From positions 1 through 21,991 of IMG/VR virus record IMGVR_UViG_3300007533_000024: a DNA stretch of 21,991 nucleotides, one strand, 5' to 3'. Of the stretch, positions 7,301 to 13,933 are shown one piece after another. Every line of letters begins with the position of its first letter. The first letter of the stretch is position 1. Below the pieces are notes generated by a model that was not told where the DNA came from, did no database searches, and saw only the letters and a program-made list of their open reading frames with translations. Source of the stretch: a virus. The translations under genes and the position numbers were made by a program.

Positions 7301-10300
7301 GAATTGCACAGACCCGCTTACCAGAGTGTCCACCGCGCTCTCCGCCAGGGCCTCCCCGCTCTTCCTTGCAACCGTGAAGGAAGTGGGCGTGGGCGTGAAT
7401 CCCACCTCGTCGGACACCCTGAAGGTTCCTTTGTTCTGATCACTGAAGCCAGAAGAGTCCTTTATCGTAACATACTCACCTCCGGATAGGGAGCCAAGGG
7501 CAGGAGAGGTACCTGTGCCTGAGTAGCTGTACGTAACCTGGTCCACGCCGACCACCGGGGTGTTTGGCGTTATTGCAACGTTCCACTGGGTGGTCCCGTC
7601 TATTGACGTTGAAACGGCGTTGCCGGACTTTAGAACTATGTTTATATCCACTTCGCTGTCGACGGACACTGTGTGTGTTATGCCGAGGTTAGGTTGCGTA
7701 GGGTATTCGTAGGATACCTTGTACCTCTCGCCGCCGCTGCCCCAGATGGCCGCCCTGAACAAAACAGAGTTCTCTGTCCCTGAGGGATCGAGCACGTTCT
7801 TCGCCCTCATGAGGGCCTTGTAATTCTGGAAGTCGAAAGATGATCCGAAGCTGTCTACCAGCGATGCTGTGGGGCCCGACTCAGTGTCGTAAGCGTTAAA
7901 TGTTGTGTTGCTGACGGTGGCAGTCGTGTTGGTCGTAAGCTTCCTGTACAGGGGAAGCGTGAACGCTTTGTTTGTCGGGTCCGCGTCCAGCACCACCACA
8001 ACCTCGTCCTCGTGGCCGAAATTGAAAGGGCTGGAAAGGTAGTACCTGTCTCCGTCGCGCAGCCTCTTGATGTAGTCGTTCCTCTCTATGTTCAGCGTGA
8101 CAGGCCCTAGTGTTTCAACCTGCACCTCTTCGCCCTTTGCTATAACGTCGTCTGTGCTGGAGTAGGGGTTCAGCACTCCTAGCAAGAAGTTCGAGCCGTA
8201 GTCCTGTAGGTCGGTGTCAACGTCTACGGATGCTATGTAGGAGTCCGGTGGGTACGCGCTTTCTTCTGACGCGAACGCGCCGTGAACGAATATGGGGAAC
8301 TCGCCTTCGTACCCTCCGCTCTGGTAGAAGGATATGAGCGAAGTCTTGCTGCCCTGCTTGTCGTTTACCGAGAAGCCGAGGTTCTTGGCCGGGTCGTCGA
8401 AAGTTACCACGTGAACATACCCGTCTTCCGTCCTGGTGTTCGTGGATATGCTTATAACCTCGTCGTTGTCCACGTCCACCACGGCGCCGCTTAGCTGTGA
8501 CTGTATCTCAGAGGCCACGTCGTTTATGTTCTTGGTACCCGCGCCCACCTTGATCTTCTTGGGCGTCTTTTCAGACCTCAATACAACTATTCCCTCGTTA
8601 TACTCTACGAGCGCCTCGGCCGTGGCCAGGGCGTACTCCGTGGCGGTGACCCTGAACTCTAGGTAGTCATCATCCCTTGCCGTTACCCTGAACTCTCCCC
8701 TGTTAGTAGGAGACAGCTCTTCGGACCACACTATAACGTAGTCGCCCGCCTGGACGTTTGAGAAAACCCCAGAAGTCTCCGAGCTGAGCCTCAGCGTATT
8801 GGAACCCTCCTTTGTGACGTTCAAGAAGGTCCCGGCGACAAGGCCAGTGTTTATGTTGGTAGATACTGCGTCGTCCAGTACCAGCCATAGGTAGGCGTCT
8901 GAAGTTAACGATACCACGCCTCCCAGGATTTCCCTGGTATAAACAGTGCCGTTGGTGAGCTGAGAGCCTGCGGTCAGCTTATCGCCCCTGCTCAGGGGCT
9001 CCTTTAGCTTTATCTGCGCCGTGTTCCTGGATATGGTGTAATCGGCCTCTAGCCCGGTCGCTGCAAGCCCCTGGTTTGCTGTGAACATTCCCTTTGAGAC
9101 AAGGGTAGATGAAGGGTCTATCATTATGGCAGCACGGGTGCTGGTTCCGAGGTTGCTGTTTATTTTTATCTGCTCCCCGTCCACTTCTGCGGTTATGCCA
9201 GTCACCTTAGAGTTTATGACGTTCACCCAAGAAGACAGCGTGTTGGAGGAGGAAACGACGGAGTGGCTCCCCTCCTCTATGAAGTCGGAGTTTGTGAAGG
9301 TGTATGTTATGTAGGACGTGCCATCCACGGATATGGTTAGGGTGTCTCCGCTGGCTATGGAAGAGGACCAGACAGACTGCGCCTCGGTCCTCAGTATGGC
9401 CGACCTGCCGTTCTTGTTCAGCGGAACGTCGTTCTTGTACAGCCTAAGCGTCTCTATTTCATTTGTTGGGAAGCCCATGGCACCGTTCGCGTCTGTGCCG
9501 AAGGAGGGTTCTGTTATCTGTATGAACTCGTCGTCTTCGGTCTTTGCAGACAGCACAACCTTCCTGCCGTTATCGGATGTGGTGGCCTGGAACAGGAGAT
9601 CAAAGTTTGCGTTTATTGAGGCCACTATCTCAAAGGCGGTGGCCGCGCCCTCGCTGACAAAGTCCCCTGAGACGAAGGTGTGCTCGCTGACGTTCCCGCC
9701 TACTAGCACGGCTATCCTGTCGCCGACGCTAACGTCGAAGGGTACCGAGTTGGAAGATTCTATGAAGGCCTTGGCTACGGATGTCTGACTTCCGCCTGTG
9801 GCTAGCTGAAAGCTGTCCTCGCCGCCCAGGGCGGAGTCCACTATGAACTCGAGCCCCACGCCTGTGGTCTTGGCCTCGTAGCCCTCTCCGTTGTCCACGT
9901 AGAGCACGGTGTTGTCTGTGGTTACTATCTGGTTGGACGTTATGGTCGCCGCTTCGTCCTTCGCGGTGGCGCCTCTTGTAGCACTTTCTATGGCCAAGGG
10001 CGTGCCCAGGCCTTTGCTCAACCTGGCGGACTTGATTCTTGTCCTAAGGGACTCGTTCGTCTCCTCGTCTCTGCCCGTGCTGAACTTCTCGGTGTTTATA
10101 ACCGTGGCACCCGAGAACGGCGGCGAGGCAAAATCTGTGATGGCCCCGCTTGGAACGTTGTTCCTGGAACCCGTCTTCTGGGACACCACTGGTACCTGCG
10201 TTATGGTGTTCTCTCCGTCCAACAGCGTAACGTTCTCTGTTGTGGAAAAACGTATGTCCTCGGCCGCGCCCGAGGAGGGGGCCAGCACAACCGTGCCAGC

Positions 10301-10867
10301 AGGGACATTCCTATTTCCACCCTGGGACAGTATCACGGACTCTCCCCTGTTGTGGAACTTGGTTGTGGGGTTGTCTAGTGTTATCTCCCAATAGCTGCCT
10401 ACCTGCTGTACGTTGCTGTAAGATATGGGCCCTTCTATGTTGGGAGTTGTCCTGCCCAGGTATACAGCACCGCTAGCCGGGAAGTCAGAGGCGTCCGAAA
10501 CCTTTATCGTGGTGGAGCCCACGTTCGGGGGCTTGCTGCCGGTGTAAACCTTGGTCACTATCTTATCGAAAGAAGAATCGCCTAATGTCACAGTGCCTGT
10601 GGTTACGCTGGCGGAAAGTATGGTCACCCTCTCGTCTCGCGCTATCTTTCTCAGGGCCTCGCCCTTCGCGCGGTCCACGTTCTGGTCCTTTAGAATCTGG
10701 AATATATCACCAGTGGCCCTGTAGACCATCTGCGCGTTCGTCTCTAGAAAAGAGAGAAGGGGGCCGCCCGGTATAAGGTCGTTGCCTCCGGACCTCTTCG
10801 CTTCGTAGGTTGATATAGCATCGCCTAGAATCTGCTCGTAAGATCTTACTTCTGGTGTCCTAGCCAT
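4322..10867 (-). CDS. Giant baseplate J-like (gp6-like) wedge protein, 2181 residues
   Basis: The N-terminus to about residue 300 is baseplate-J type: ILGDAISTYEAKRSGG with a helical start (LSFLETNAQMVYRATGDIFQILKDQNVDRAKG), then VPAGTVV, FSTTENVTLL, 'VVSQKTGSRNNVPSGAITDF' and DEETNESLRTRIK. The C-terminus from about 2040 returns to the family: RYHTGLIAEANRIVYGDPRD, then 'RRITVSISVRVKTG' and a final 'IVSAVNSIPGVRAVSID'. Family members are usually about 300-650 residues; here roughly 1700 residues lie between the halves. That insert is beta-rich and carries five NxGTFxV modules and about seven 'tAxEi' alpha/beta modules. A GAGGA site lies 4 bases before the ATG. It forms the wedge ring of the baseplate; the insert probably forms radial arms or binds fibres (inference). 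Stop TAG at 4322 leaves 1 base before the next gene. Confidence 0.85.
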   Translation of the reverse strand: MARTPEVRSYEQILGDAISTYEAKRSGGNDLIPGGPLLSFLETNAQMVYRATGDIFQILKDQNVDRAKGEALRKIARDERVTILSASVTTGTVTLGDSSFDKIVTKVYTGSKPPNVGSTTIKVSDASDFPASGAVYLGRTTPNIEGPISYSNVQQVGSYWEITLDNPTTKFHNRGESVILSQGGNRNVPAGTVVLAPSSGAAEDIRFSTTENVTLLDGENTITQVPVVSQKTGSRNNVPSGAITDFASPPFSGATVINTEKFSTGRDEETNESLRTRIKSARLSKGLGTPLAIESATRGATAKDEAATITSNQIVTTDNTVLYVDNGEGYEAKTTGVGLEFIVDSALGGEDSFQLATGGSQTSVAKAFIESSNSVPFDVSVGDRIAVLVGGNVSEHTFVSGDFVSEGAATAFEIVASINANFDLLFQATTSDNGRKVVLSAKTEDDEFIQITEPSFGTDANGAMGFPTNEIETLRLYKNDVPLNKNGRSAILRTEAQSVWSSSIASGDTLTISVDGTSYITYTFTNSDFIEEGSHSVVSSSNTLSSWVNVINSKVTGITAEVDGEQIKINSNLGTSTRAAIMIDPSSTLVSKGMFTANQGLAATGLEADYTISRNTAQIKLKEPLSRGDKLTAGSQLTNGTVYTREILGGVVSLTSDAYLWLVLDDAVSTNINTGLVAGTFLNVTKEGSNTLRLSSETSGVFSNVQAGDYVIVWSEELSPTNRGEFRVTARDDDYLEFRVTATEYALATAEALVEYNEGIVVLRSEKTPKKIKVGAGTKNINDVASEIQSQLSGAVVDVDNDEVISISTNTRTEDGYVHVVTFDDPAKNLGFSVNDKQGSKTSLISFYQSGGYEGEFPIFVHGAFASEESAYPPDSYIASVDVDTDLQDYGSNFLLGVLNPYSSTDDVIAKGEEVQVETLGPVTLNIERNDYIKRLRDGDRYYLSSPFNFGHEDEVVVVLDADPTNKAFTLPLYRKLTTNTTATVSNTTFNAYDTESGPTASLVDSFGSSFDFQNYKALMRAKNVLDPSGTENSVLFRAAIWGSGGERYKVSYEYPTQPNLGITHTVSVDSEVDINIVLKSGNAVSTSIDGTTQWNVAITPNTPVVGVDQVTYSYSGTGTSPALGSLSGGEYVTIKDSSGFSDQNKGTFRVSDEVGFTPTPTSFTVARKSGEALAESAVDTLVSGSVQFYLPDATTAQEVVDYVTNNMSDYVLASILDDSGSSGSGVITYSTAEDSGFSYDKVYLVDGVNWVLSSDLASTPQFTFKKSLQVSSTSGYSFNEGTEIRLVPTTAQHIRDFLNILAVTGYTTLGSVKLNDGSKNIELTTDVLGSGGAVQVIGGSGNSVSVPVEGSSIKVGNDYMIANILEANRKGVYSGQWLELTALDRQNKITGFSSTDRVRIRPNTPTSGKTTIDITNASTGERHFGSYKNFVRDEGRTFRVEKQGRFVCVSHDGVSASPGFQHSVDLNDSGGGTMSVLSDTSTSTVTYAIESGDASFKELSFGDRVTFSGFQDEQNNGTFEVLGVSSDGKLAIIRNFEAVTSLPKGTITITNNANVSADSFTVGSTTLTEGVDFSAGATADDTAANLAAVAAVITGVNATASSNVVTITALSQLDTKSLSYTDSGSGVAAAVSGPVLEGESFTDSELSASAFVREGDSVTMGEPFDILNQGTFRVIRTYGDSFYIENDKAVEEMVTVVENLRTFGGDGMTTYRVVSAEGNMRVEWDGSGTEPDFGSLKAGDVATLGTDFDASNQGQLSVFKSRSKQQQITLANCVAGTEITTGDYFLLNAAGDSTQYYVWYNVDGGGGDPSIGGKTGVMVAINAVDSSDTVASKTRNVINALGDFSATVSSSSVTITTAGYDTTTDASDGNIGGNFSVDTLQSGNTTFVEFHKSYFTPESGITITDEFNFHIPGMKFREYEASVPGDLLNITTESLGGSGNVGVYAIEEVVDKSRVILGTNLSTLEETPLLNNSSSLFVEEGVKYSGFKKVVTTAVNTGNANRLDLIFDSQENADKINSVGRVQLGSVSKLSFPSGIKRGLDSYRYHTGLIAEANRIVYGDPRDNVTYPGVGAAGAEIFVQEPLKRRITVSISVRVKTGIPFARISEQVRNVVSSLINSNDVGSSIAISSIVSAVNSIPGVRAVSIDSPQYDSSNDVISVQPSEKTLVLDSVNDIIVSQVG
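5591..5662 (-). repeat. NxGTFxV module, copy 5 of baseplate J
   Basis: Residues about 1736-1759 (SLKAGDVATLG...DASNQGQLSVF). The core F is replaced by L. A 'VEWDGSGTEP' segment precedes it, matching the copy in the neighbouring 556-residue protein (ATWSGGPDP). Confidence 0.6.
5843..5911 (-). repeat. NxGTFxV module, copy 4 of baseplate J
   Basis: Residues about 1653-1675 (VREGDSVTMG...DILNQGTFRV), followed by a strand ending in YIEN. Confidence 0.6.
6302..6370 (-). repeat. NxGTFxV module, copy 3 of baseplate J
   Basis: Residues about 1500-1522 (LSFGDRVTFSG...DEQNNGTFEVL), following a TSTVTYAIESGD strand. Confidence 0.6.
7415..7489 (-). repeat. NxGTFxV module, copy 2 of baseplate J
   Basis: Residues about 1127-1151 (SLSGGEYVTIKD...DQNKGTFRVSD), following the VTYSYSGTGTSPALG strand. 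Confidence 0.6.
8678..8755 (-). repeat. NxGTFxV module, copy 1 of baseplate J
   Basis: Residues about 705-730 (NVQAGDYVIVW...LSPTNRGEFRVTA), followed by a strand ending in LEFRV. Confidence 0.6.
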
Positions 10868-10909
10868 TTAATCCTCTTCTCATGCTATTAAGATTCATTA
10901 ATCGACAAC

Positions 10910-13489
10910 CTATATATCTACCTTGAAATCTATTGGAAACAGGCCGTTGCTTCCCGCCAGTCTTACGCTCATGCTTATCTCCAACACCGGAGCCTTTATC
11001 TTGAAAACCAGCCTATCCAGACTGCTGAACCTGGGGTCCTGCGTTATCATCTGGTTGACGTCGTTAAAAATATCCTTGGCCGCTATATCGGCAACAGACG
11101 TGCCTGGTGTTATTCCAAGGCCGTACTCCGGGTGCCTTATCAGGGACTTCTTCTTGGTCACTATCATGAGCTTGAGCGCCTGTATGAGGTTGGTCATGCC
11201 GTTTGCCAGCATGATCTCCCCGCGAGCGTCGGTGGCGACGTCCCCGTCGTCTGTGAGCAGCCAGTTGACCCTGCTTATGCCTGTGAGCTCGTCTTCCTGA
11301 AGGTAGGGCACCTTGAAGGTGTTGTCCTGCTCGGGCGGCTCCGCCGTGCTGGGAACGAATATTGTGTTCTGTGAGTTTACCGTCCCAGGCAGGTAGGCTA
11401 TCATCCTGGCGCTGTCCGCCGTCGTAAGCTGGTCCAGGTCGGCCAACCCGTTAACGGTGATAAGGTAAGTGCTGTCCGATATCTTCTCTATATCGCTTAT
11501 CTTTCTGGTGAACTGAGGAACCGTGTTGCTGCCTAGTGTAACCCTCTGTCCGATGTAAATATCCTCGTCAGAATCTACGGTGAACTGCCTACCGTTGCCA
11601 TTTGATAGGAACTGCCTCACAGTGCCTTCCTCGTCTATATAGGGGCTCTTGAGGTTATTGAGGGTGGCTATCTCTATCCACCTGTCTGGGTCGCCCAGGT
11701 ACCTGGACGCTATCTGCTCCATGGTCCTGCCGTACGGAACGGGAACCAGTGTCTTGCTAGATGAAAGCGTGAAGTCTATCCCGGCCTCGTCCGCGAGGCC
11801 GCCCACGTACTGCATAGGGCTCACGGTGTTGTCGGTGTCCAGGGACTTGTTGGCGGTCAGGTAGTCCATTCCCTGTATAACTTCCCACAGCGCCACCAAG
11901 AACTCGTTCTCCTCAACCGTCATGTCTATTACCCTGTTCCTGGGCGCGGGTCTGTCGTACGTATCGGAATACGTCTGGTCAGCCGCTCCGTACTGGTTGG
12001 ACACCCCCAGGGCGAGGTCTTTAATAGTCTCTTTGATGTCTCTCAGATCTTCGACAGTGTAGGCCCTGACTGTCTCGACCTCATTGTCTATGGCGTCTTG
12101 CTGGTTCTGGTTCAGGTTCAAGATCCCCAGGTCTATTGCGTTGAAGAACTCGAAGCTGCCTTCTGGTTCGCTGAATATGTTGTTGGCGGGGTCGCTCTCT
12201 ACTAGGTCCTTACGCTCCGTGCCCAGGGCCCCGGCCTTAACCTGGTTGTTGGAGAGCCCCTCGTTGCTCTTCCTCTCCTGCCTCAGAGATTCGAAGGTCC
12301 CGCCCGGCAGCAGGTTCTGGAAATCGTCCACCGCATCTTCTAGTATAGAAAAGCTCTCTTTTATCGAGGATTTGTAGTCCTCCACCAGCTGCCTGGGTAG
12401 ATCTGCGACGGACTTAGCGACGCCGACAGAGTCCTTCACGAACAGAGAGGCCTGCCTGAGGGCGTTCAGCGGCTTCTGGAAGTCAGACCTGACCGCCTTT
12501 ATGAGGTCCAAGGAGCTGGCAGCCAGGCGTCTCGCCTCGTTTATGGAACCCAGCACCCTCTGAAGGGTGTTTGAGTTTATCTCGGTGGCACCTGGCGCCG
12601 GAGCCGGGACTGCTGGACCGAGCCTTATCCTCTTCCAGGCCTTAAGCTGCAGCTTATACAGCCACTCGGACGGCCTGTTGTGATTCTGGTGAGAGTCGTG
12701 AAGAACAGGCGTAACCACGTAGCTCTCGTTTCTCTTCGGTATATCAAAAACCAGCCGCAAATCCTTGTTTTTGGGGTCTTTCTTGGCTATGGCGTACTGC
12801 TCCAGGAACTTGTCCAATAGCTGGGCCTGGTAGTAGCCTGTCTGCTCCTCAATCGTGCCCTTGGGCTCCGGGGACCTCATCGCCTGTGCCGGGTGCTTGC
12901 CGCCGGCCACCCTCTGAAGCCTGTTCACAGATCCCGCCACGTTGGACAGCGCCTCAAAGCTGCCGCTGAATAGGGTGCTAGCTATGGAGGGGGTGGAGTC
13001 CGGGGGTGCGCTTATATTCGGCCTGCCAGGCCACACGCCCATAGTGCCTGAGAGGTTTATGATCTTGAACTTTACACCGTTGTGCTCTTCAAGGATTCCC
13101 TGCAATGTACTGGAGGTCCTTATGGCAAAGGGGTCCAGCACGGATAGTGTCTGCGGCGTTATGGGGAAGTTGAATATCCAGGAGTTACCTATGGGCTCTA
13201 CGAGTATGGTGGTCGAGTCCTCTTTCCTCGTGACACTGGCCTCCGCCGGCACGGCATCGCCGCCGTTTACAACCTCTTTGGTCGTTATGTCTATGACCAT
13301 TAGCCTGTACGGGAAGAAGCCGTTCCAGTTCTCGCCTTTTATAAGAGGTGCTTGAAAAAACACATCTTTTTGGTCCTGCCACGGGGTAGAACCCGTGGCG
13401 GCGCCCTTATCCTCCACGAAACCAGACTGATCCGTGGAAGAGGATATGGCCTTCTTACTCTCCTCTAGCATATCATCGAAAATGCTCAT
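10910..13489 (-). CDS. Baseplate wedge protein with LysM (gp53-like) and C-terminal gp25-like domains
   Basis: Encodes 859 residues; ATG at 13487-13489 with AGAGGT four bases upstream. Residues about 95-155 hold a beta segment (WIFNFPITPQTLSVLDPFA, then LEEHNGVKFKIINLSGTMGV) known to me from large-phage LysM proteins. Residues 300-500 are helical and probably a coiled-coil linker. Residues about 578-625 form a LysM-type domain (LVPVPYGRTMEQIASRYLGD, then WIEIATLNNLKSPYI). Residues about 745-859 are gp25-like (IRHPEYGLGITPGTSVADIA...RFSSLDRLVFKIKAP...MSVRL), a sheath-like wedge domain that starts sheath assembly. In T4 these are the separate proteins gp53 and gp25. Next downstream, 42 bases away, is baseplate J (gp6-like), matching the usual gp25 to gp6 order. 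A single chain with both functions is plausible. Confidence 0.8.
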   Translation of the reverse strand: MSIFDDMLEESKKAISSSTDQSGFVEDKGAATGSTPWQDQKDVFFQAPLIKGENWNGFFPYRLMVIDITTKEVVNGGDAVPAEASVTRKEDSTTILVEPIGNSWIFNFPITPQTLSVLDPFAIRTSSTLQGILEEHNGVKFKIINLSGTMGVWPGRPNISAPPDSTPSIASTLFSGSFEALSNVAGSVNRLQRVAGGKHPAQAMRSPEPKGTIEEQTGYYQAQLLDKFLEQYAIAKKDPKNKDLRLVFDIPKRNESYVVTPVLHDSHQNHNRPSEWLYKLQLKAWKRIRLGPAVPAPAPGATEINSNTLQRVLGSINEARRLAASSLDLIKAVRSDFQKPLNALRQASLFVKDSVGVAKSVADLPRQLVEDYKSSIKESFSILEDAVDDFQNLLPGGTFESLRQERKSNEGLSNNQVKAGALGTERKDLVESDPANNIFSEPEGSFEFFNAIDLGILNLNQNQQDAIDNEVETVRAYTVEDLRDIKETIKDLALGVSNQYGAADQTYSDTYDRPAPRNRVIDMTVEENEFLVALWEVIQGMDYLTANKSLDTDNTVSPMQYVGGLADEAGIDFTLSSSKTLVPVPYGRTMEQIASRYLGDPDRWIEIATLNNLKSPYIDEEGTVRQFLSNGNGRQFTVDSDEDIYIGQRVTLGSNTVPQFTRKISDIEKISDSTYLITVNGLADLDQLTTADSARMIAYLPGTVNSQNTIFVPSTAEPPEQDNTFKVPYLQEDELTGISRVNWLLTDDGDVATDARGEIMLANGMTNLIQALKLMIVTKKKSLIRHPEYGLGITPGTSVADIAAKDIFNDVNQMITQDPRFSSLDRLVFKIKAPVLEISMSVRLAGSNGLFPIDFKVDI

Positions 13490-13567
13490 GGGTACCTCTG
13501 TTTAAAGATTTTGATGTGGCTTTAGTATTAATCTTTACTATAAATCCTAGCAAATATAGGAGAAAAC
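13490..13567. promoter_or_regulatory. Divergent intergenic region with shared motif and inverted repeat
   Basis: Seventy-eight bases separate minus gene 10910-13489 from plus gene 13568-13933. They contain the 13-base motif (13499-13511), an inverted repeat of 8 bp (TAAAGATT at 13503-13510 and AATCTTTA at 13530-13537, 19-base loop), and an AT-rich TATAAATC (13539-13546) about 21 bases before the plus-strand ATG. TATAAATC differs in one base from the T4 late promoter box, but its relevance is unproven. A promoter for the plus genes is likely here; one for the minus genes is possible. Confidence 0.45.
13499..13511. promoter_or_regulatory. Shared 13-base intergenic motif, copy 2
   Basis: TGTTTAAAGATTT, identical to 503-515. 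Read on the minus strand it runs directly into the AGAGGT ribosome site of gene 10910-13489. It overlaps the left arm of the 13503-13537 inverted repeat, which could be an operator. Confidence 0.45.
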
Positions 13568-13933
13568 ATGTCAAAGATGGATATTTACCTAAGCCTCAAA
13601 GTGTATGACAGCAACTGTGATAAGTCAGAGGACTGCGTAAATATAAGAGGCGCCGACTCCGGGGTCCTCAAGAAAGAGAAAGTCACAATCCCGGCGTCCG
13701 GCTCGATCAGTGTACTCACGTCGGGCACCGCTGTGGACAGGAGTGTCTTTGTCAGGTCTGACTCTGACTTCCAGGTAGACGTGAACTCTCTAGGAGCGCA
13801 AGACGTGAAGAGAGTCCCATTTGGGACTTCTTTCCAGGACGCACTATACCTCGCAAGACTGAGTCTGACTTCTCTAACCATAACAAACCCATCTTCCACA
13901 GATGAAATTGTGGTAGAATACACGCTCTCATGA
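13568..13933 (+). CDS. Small beta-rich protein, possible virion component
   Basis: Encodes 121 residues from an ATG at 13568, with AGGAG 6 bases upstream, which also argues against the antisense reading. The sequence alternates hydrophobic and polar residues (KVTIPASGSISVLTSG, VFVRSDSDFQVDV, SLTSLTITNPSSTDEIVVEYTLS), typical of a small beta-sandwich found in phage decoration or fibre-tip proteins. There is no signal peptide. It is cotranscribed with the next gene: its stop overlaps the next ATG (ATGA at 13930-13933). Family not recognised; virion role is inferred from beta content and location only. Confidence 0.6.
   Translation: MSKMDIYLSLKVYDSNCDKSEDCVNIRGADSGVLKKEKVTIPASGSISVLTSGTAVDRSVFVRSDSDFQVDVNSLGAQDVKRVPFGTSFQDALYLARLSLTSLTITNPSSTDEIVVEYTLS

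Noticed and set aside
13539-13546. T4-type late promoter (TATAAATC)
   Set aside because: It matches seven of eight bases, but AT-rich sequence is expected here and the second divergent region lacks a comparable box, so it is not listed as a separate promoter.
13585-13923. Minus-strand 112-codon frame opposite the small beta-rich protein
   Set aside because: The plus-strand frame has AGGAG before its ATG and is coupled by ATGA to the metallopeptidase gene; the antisense frame shows neither.
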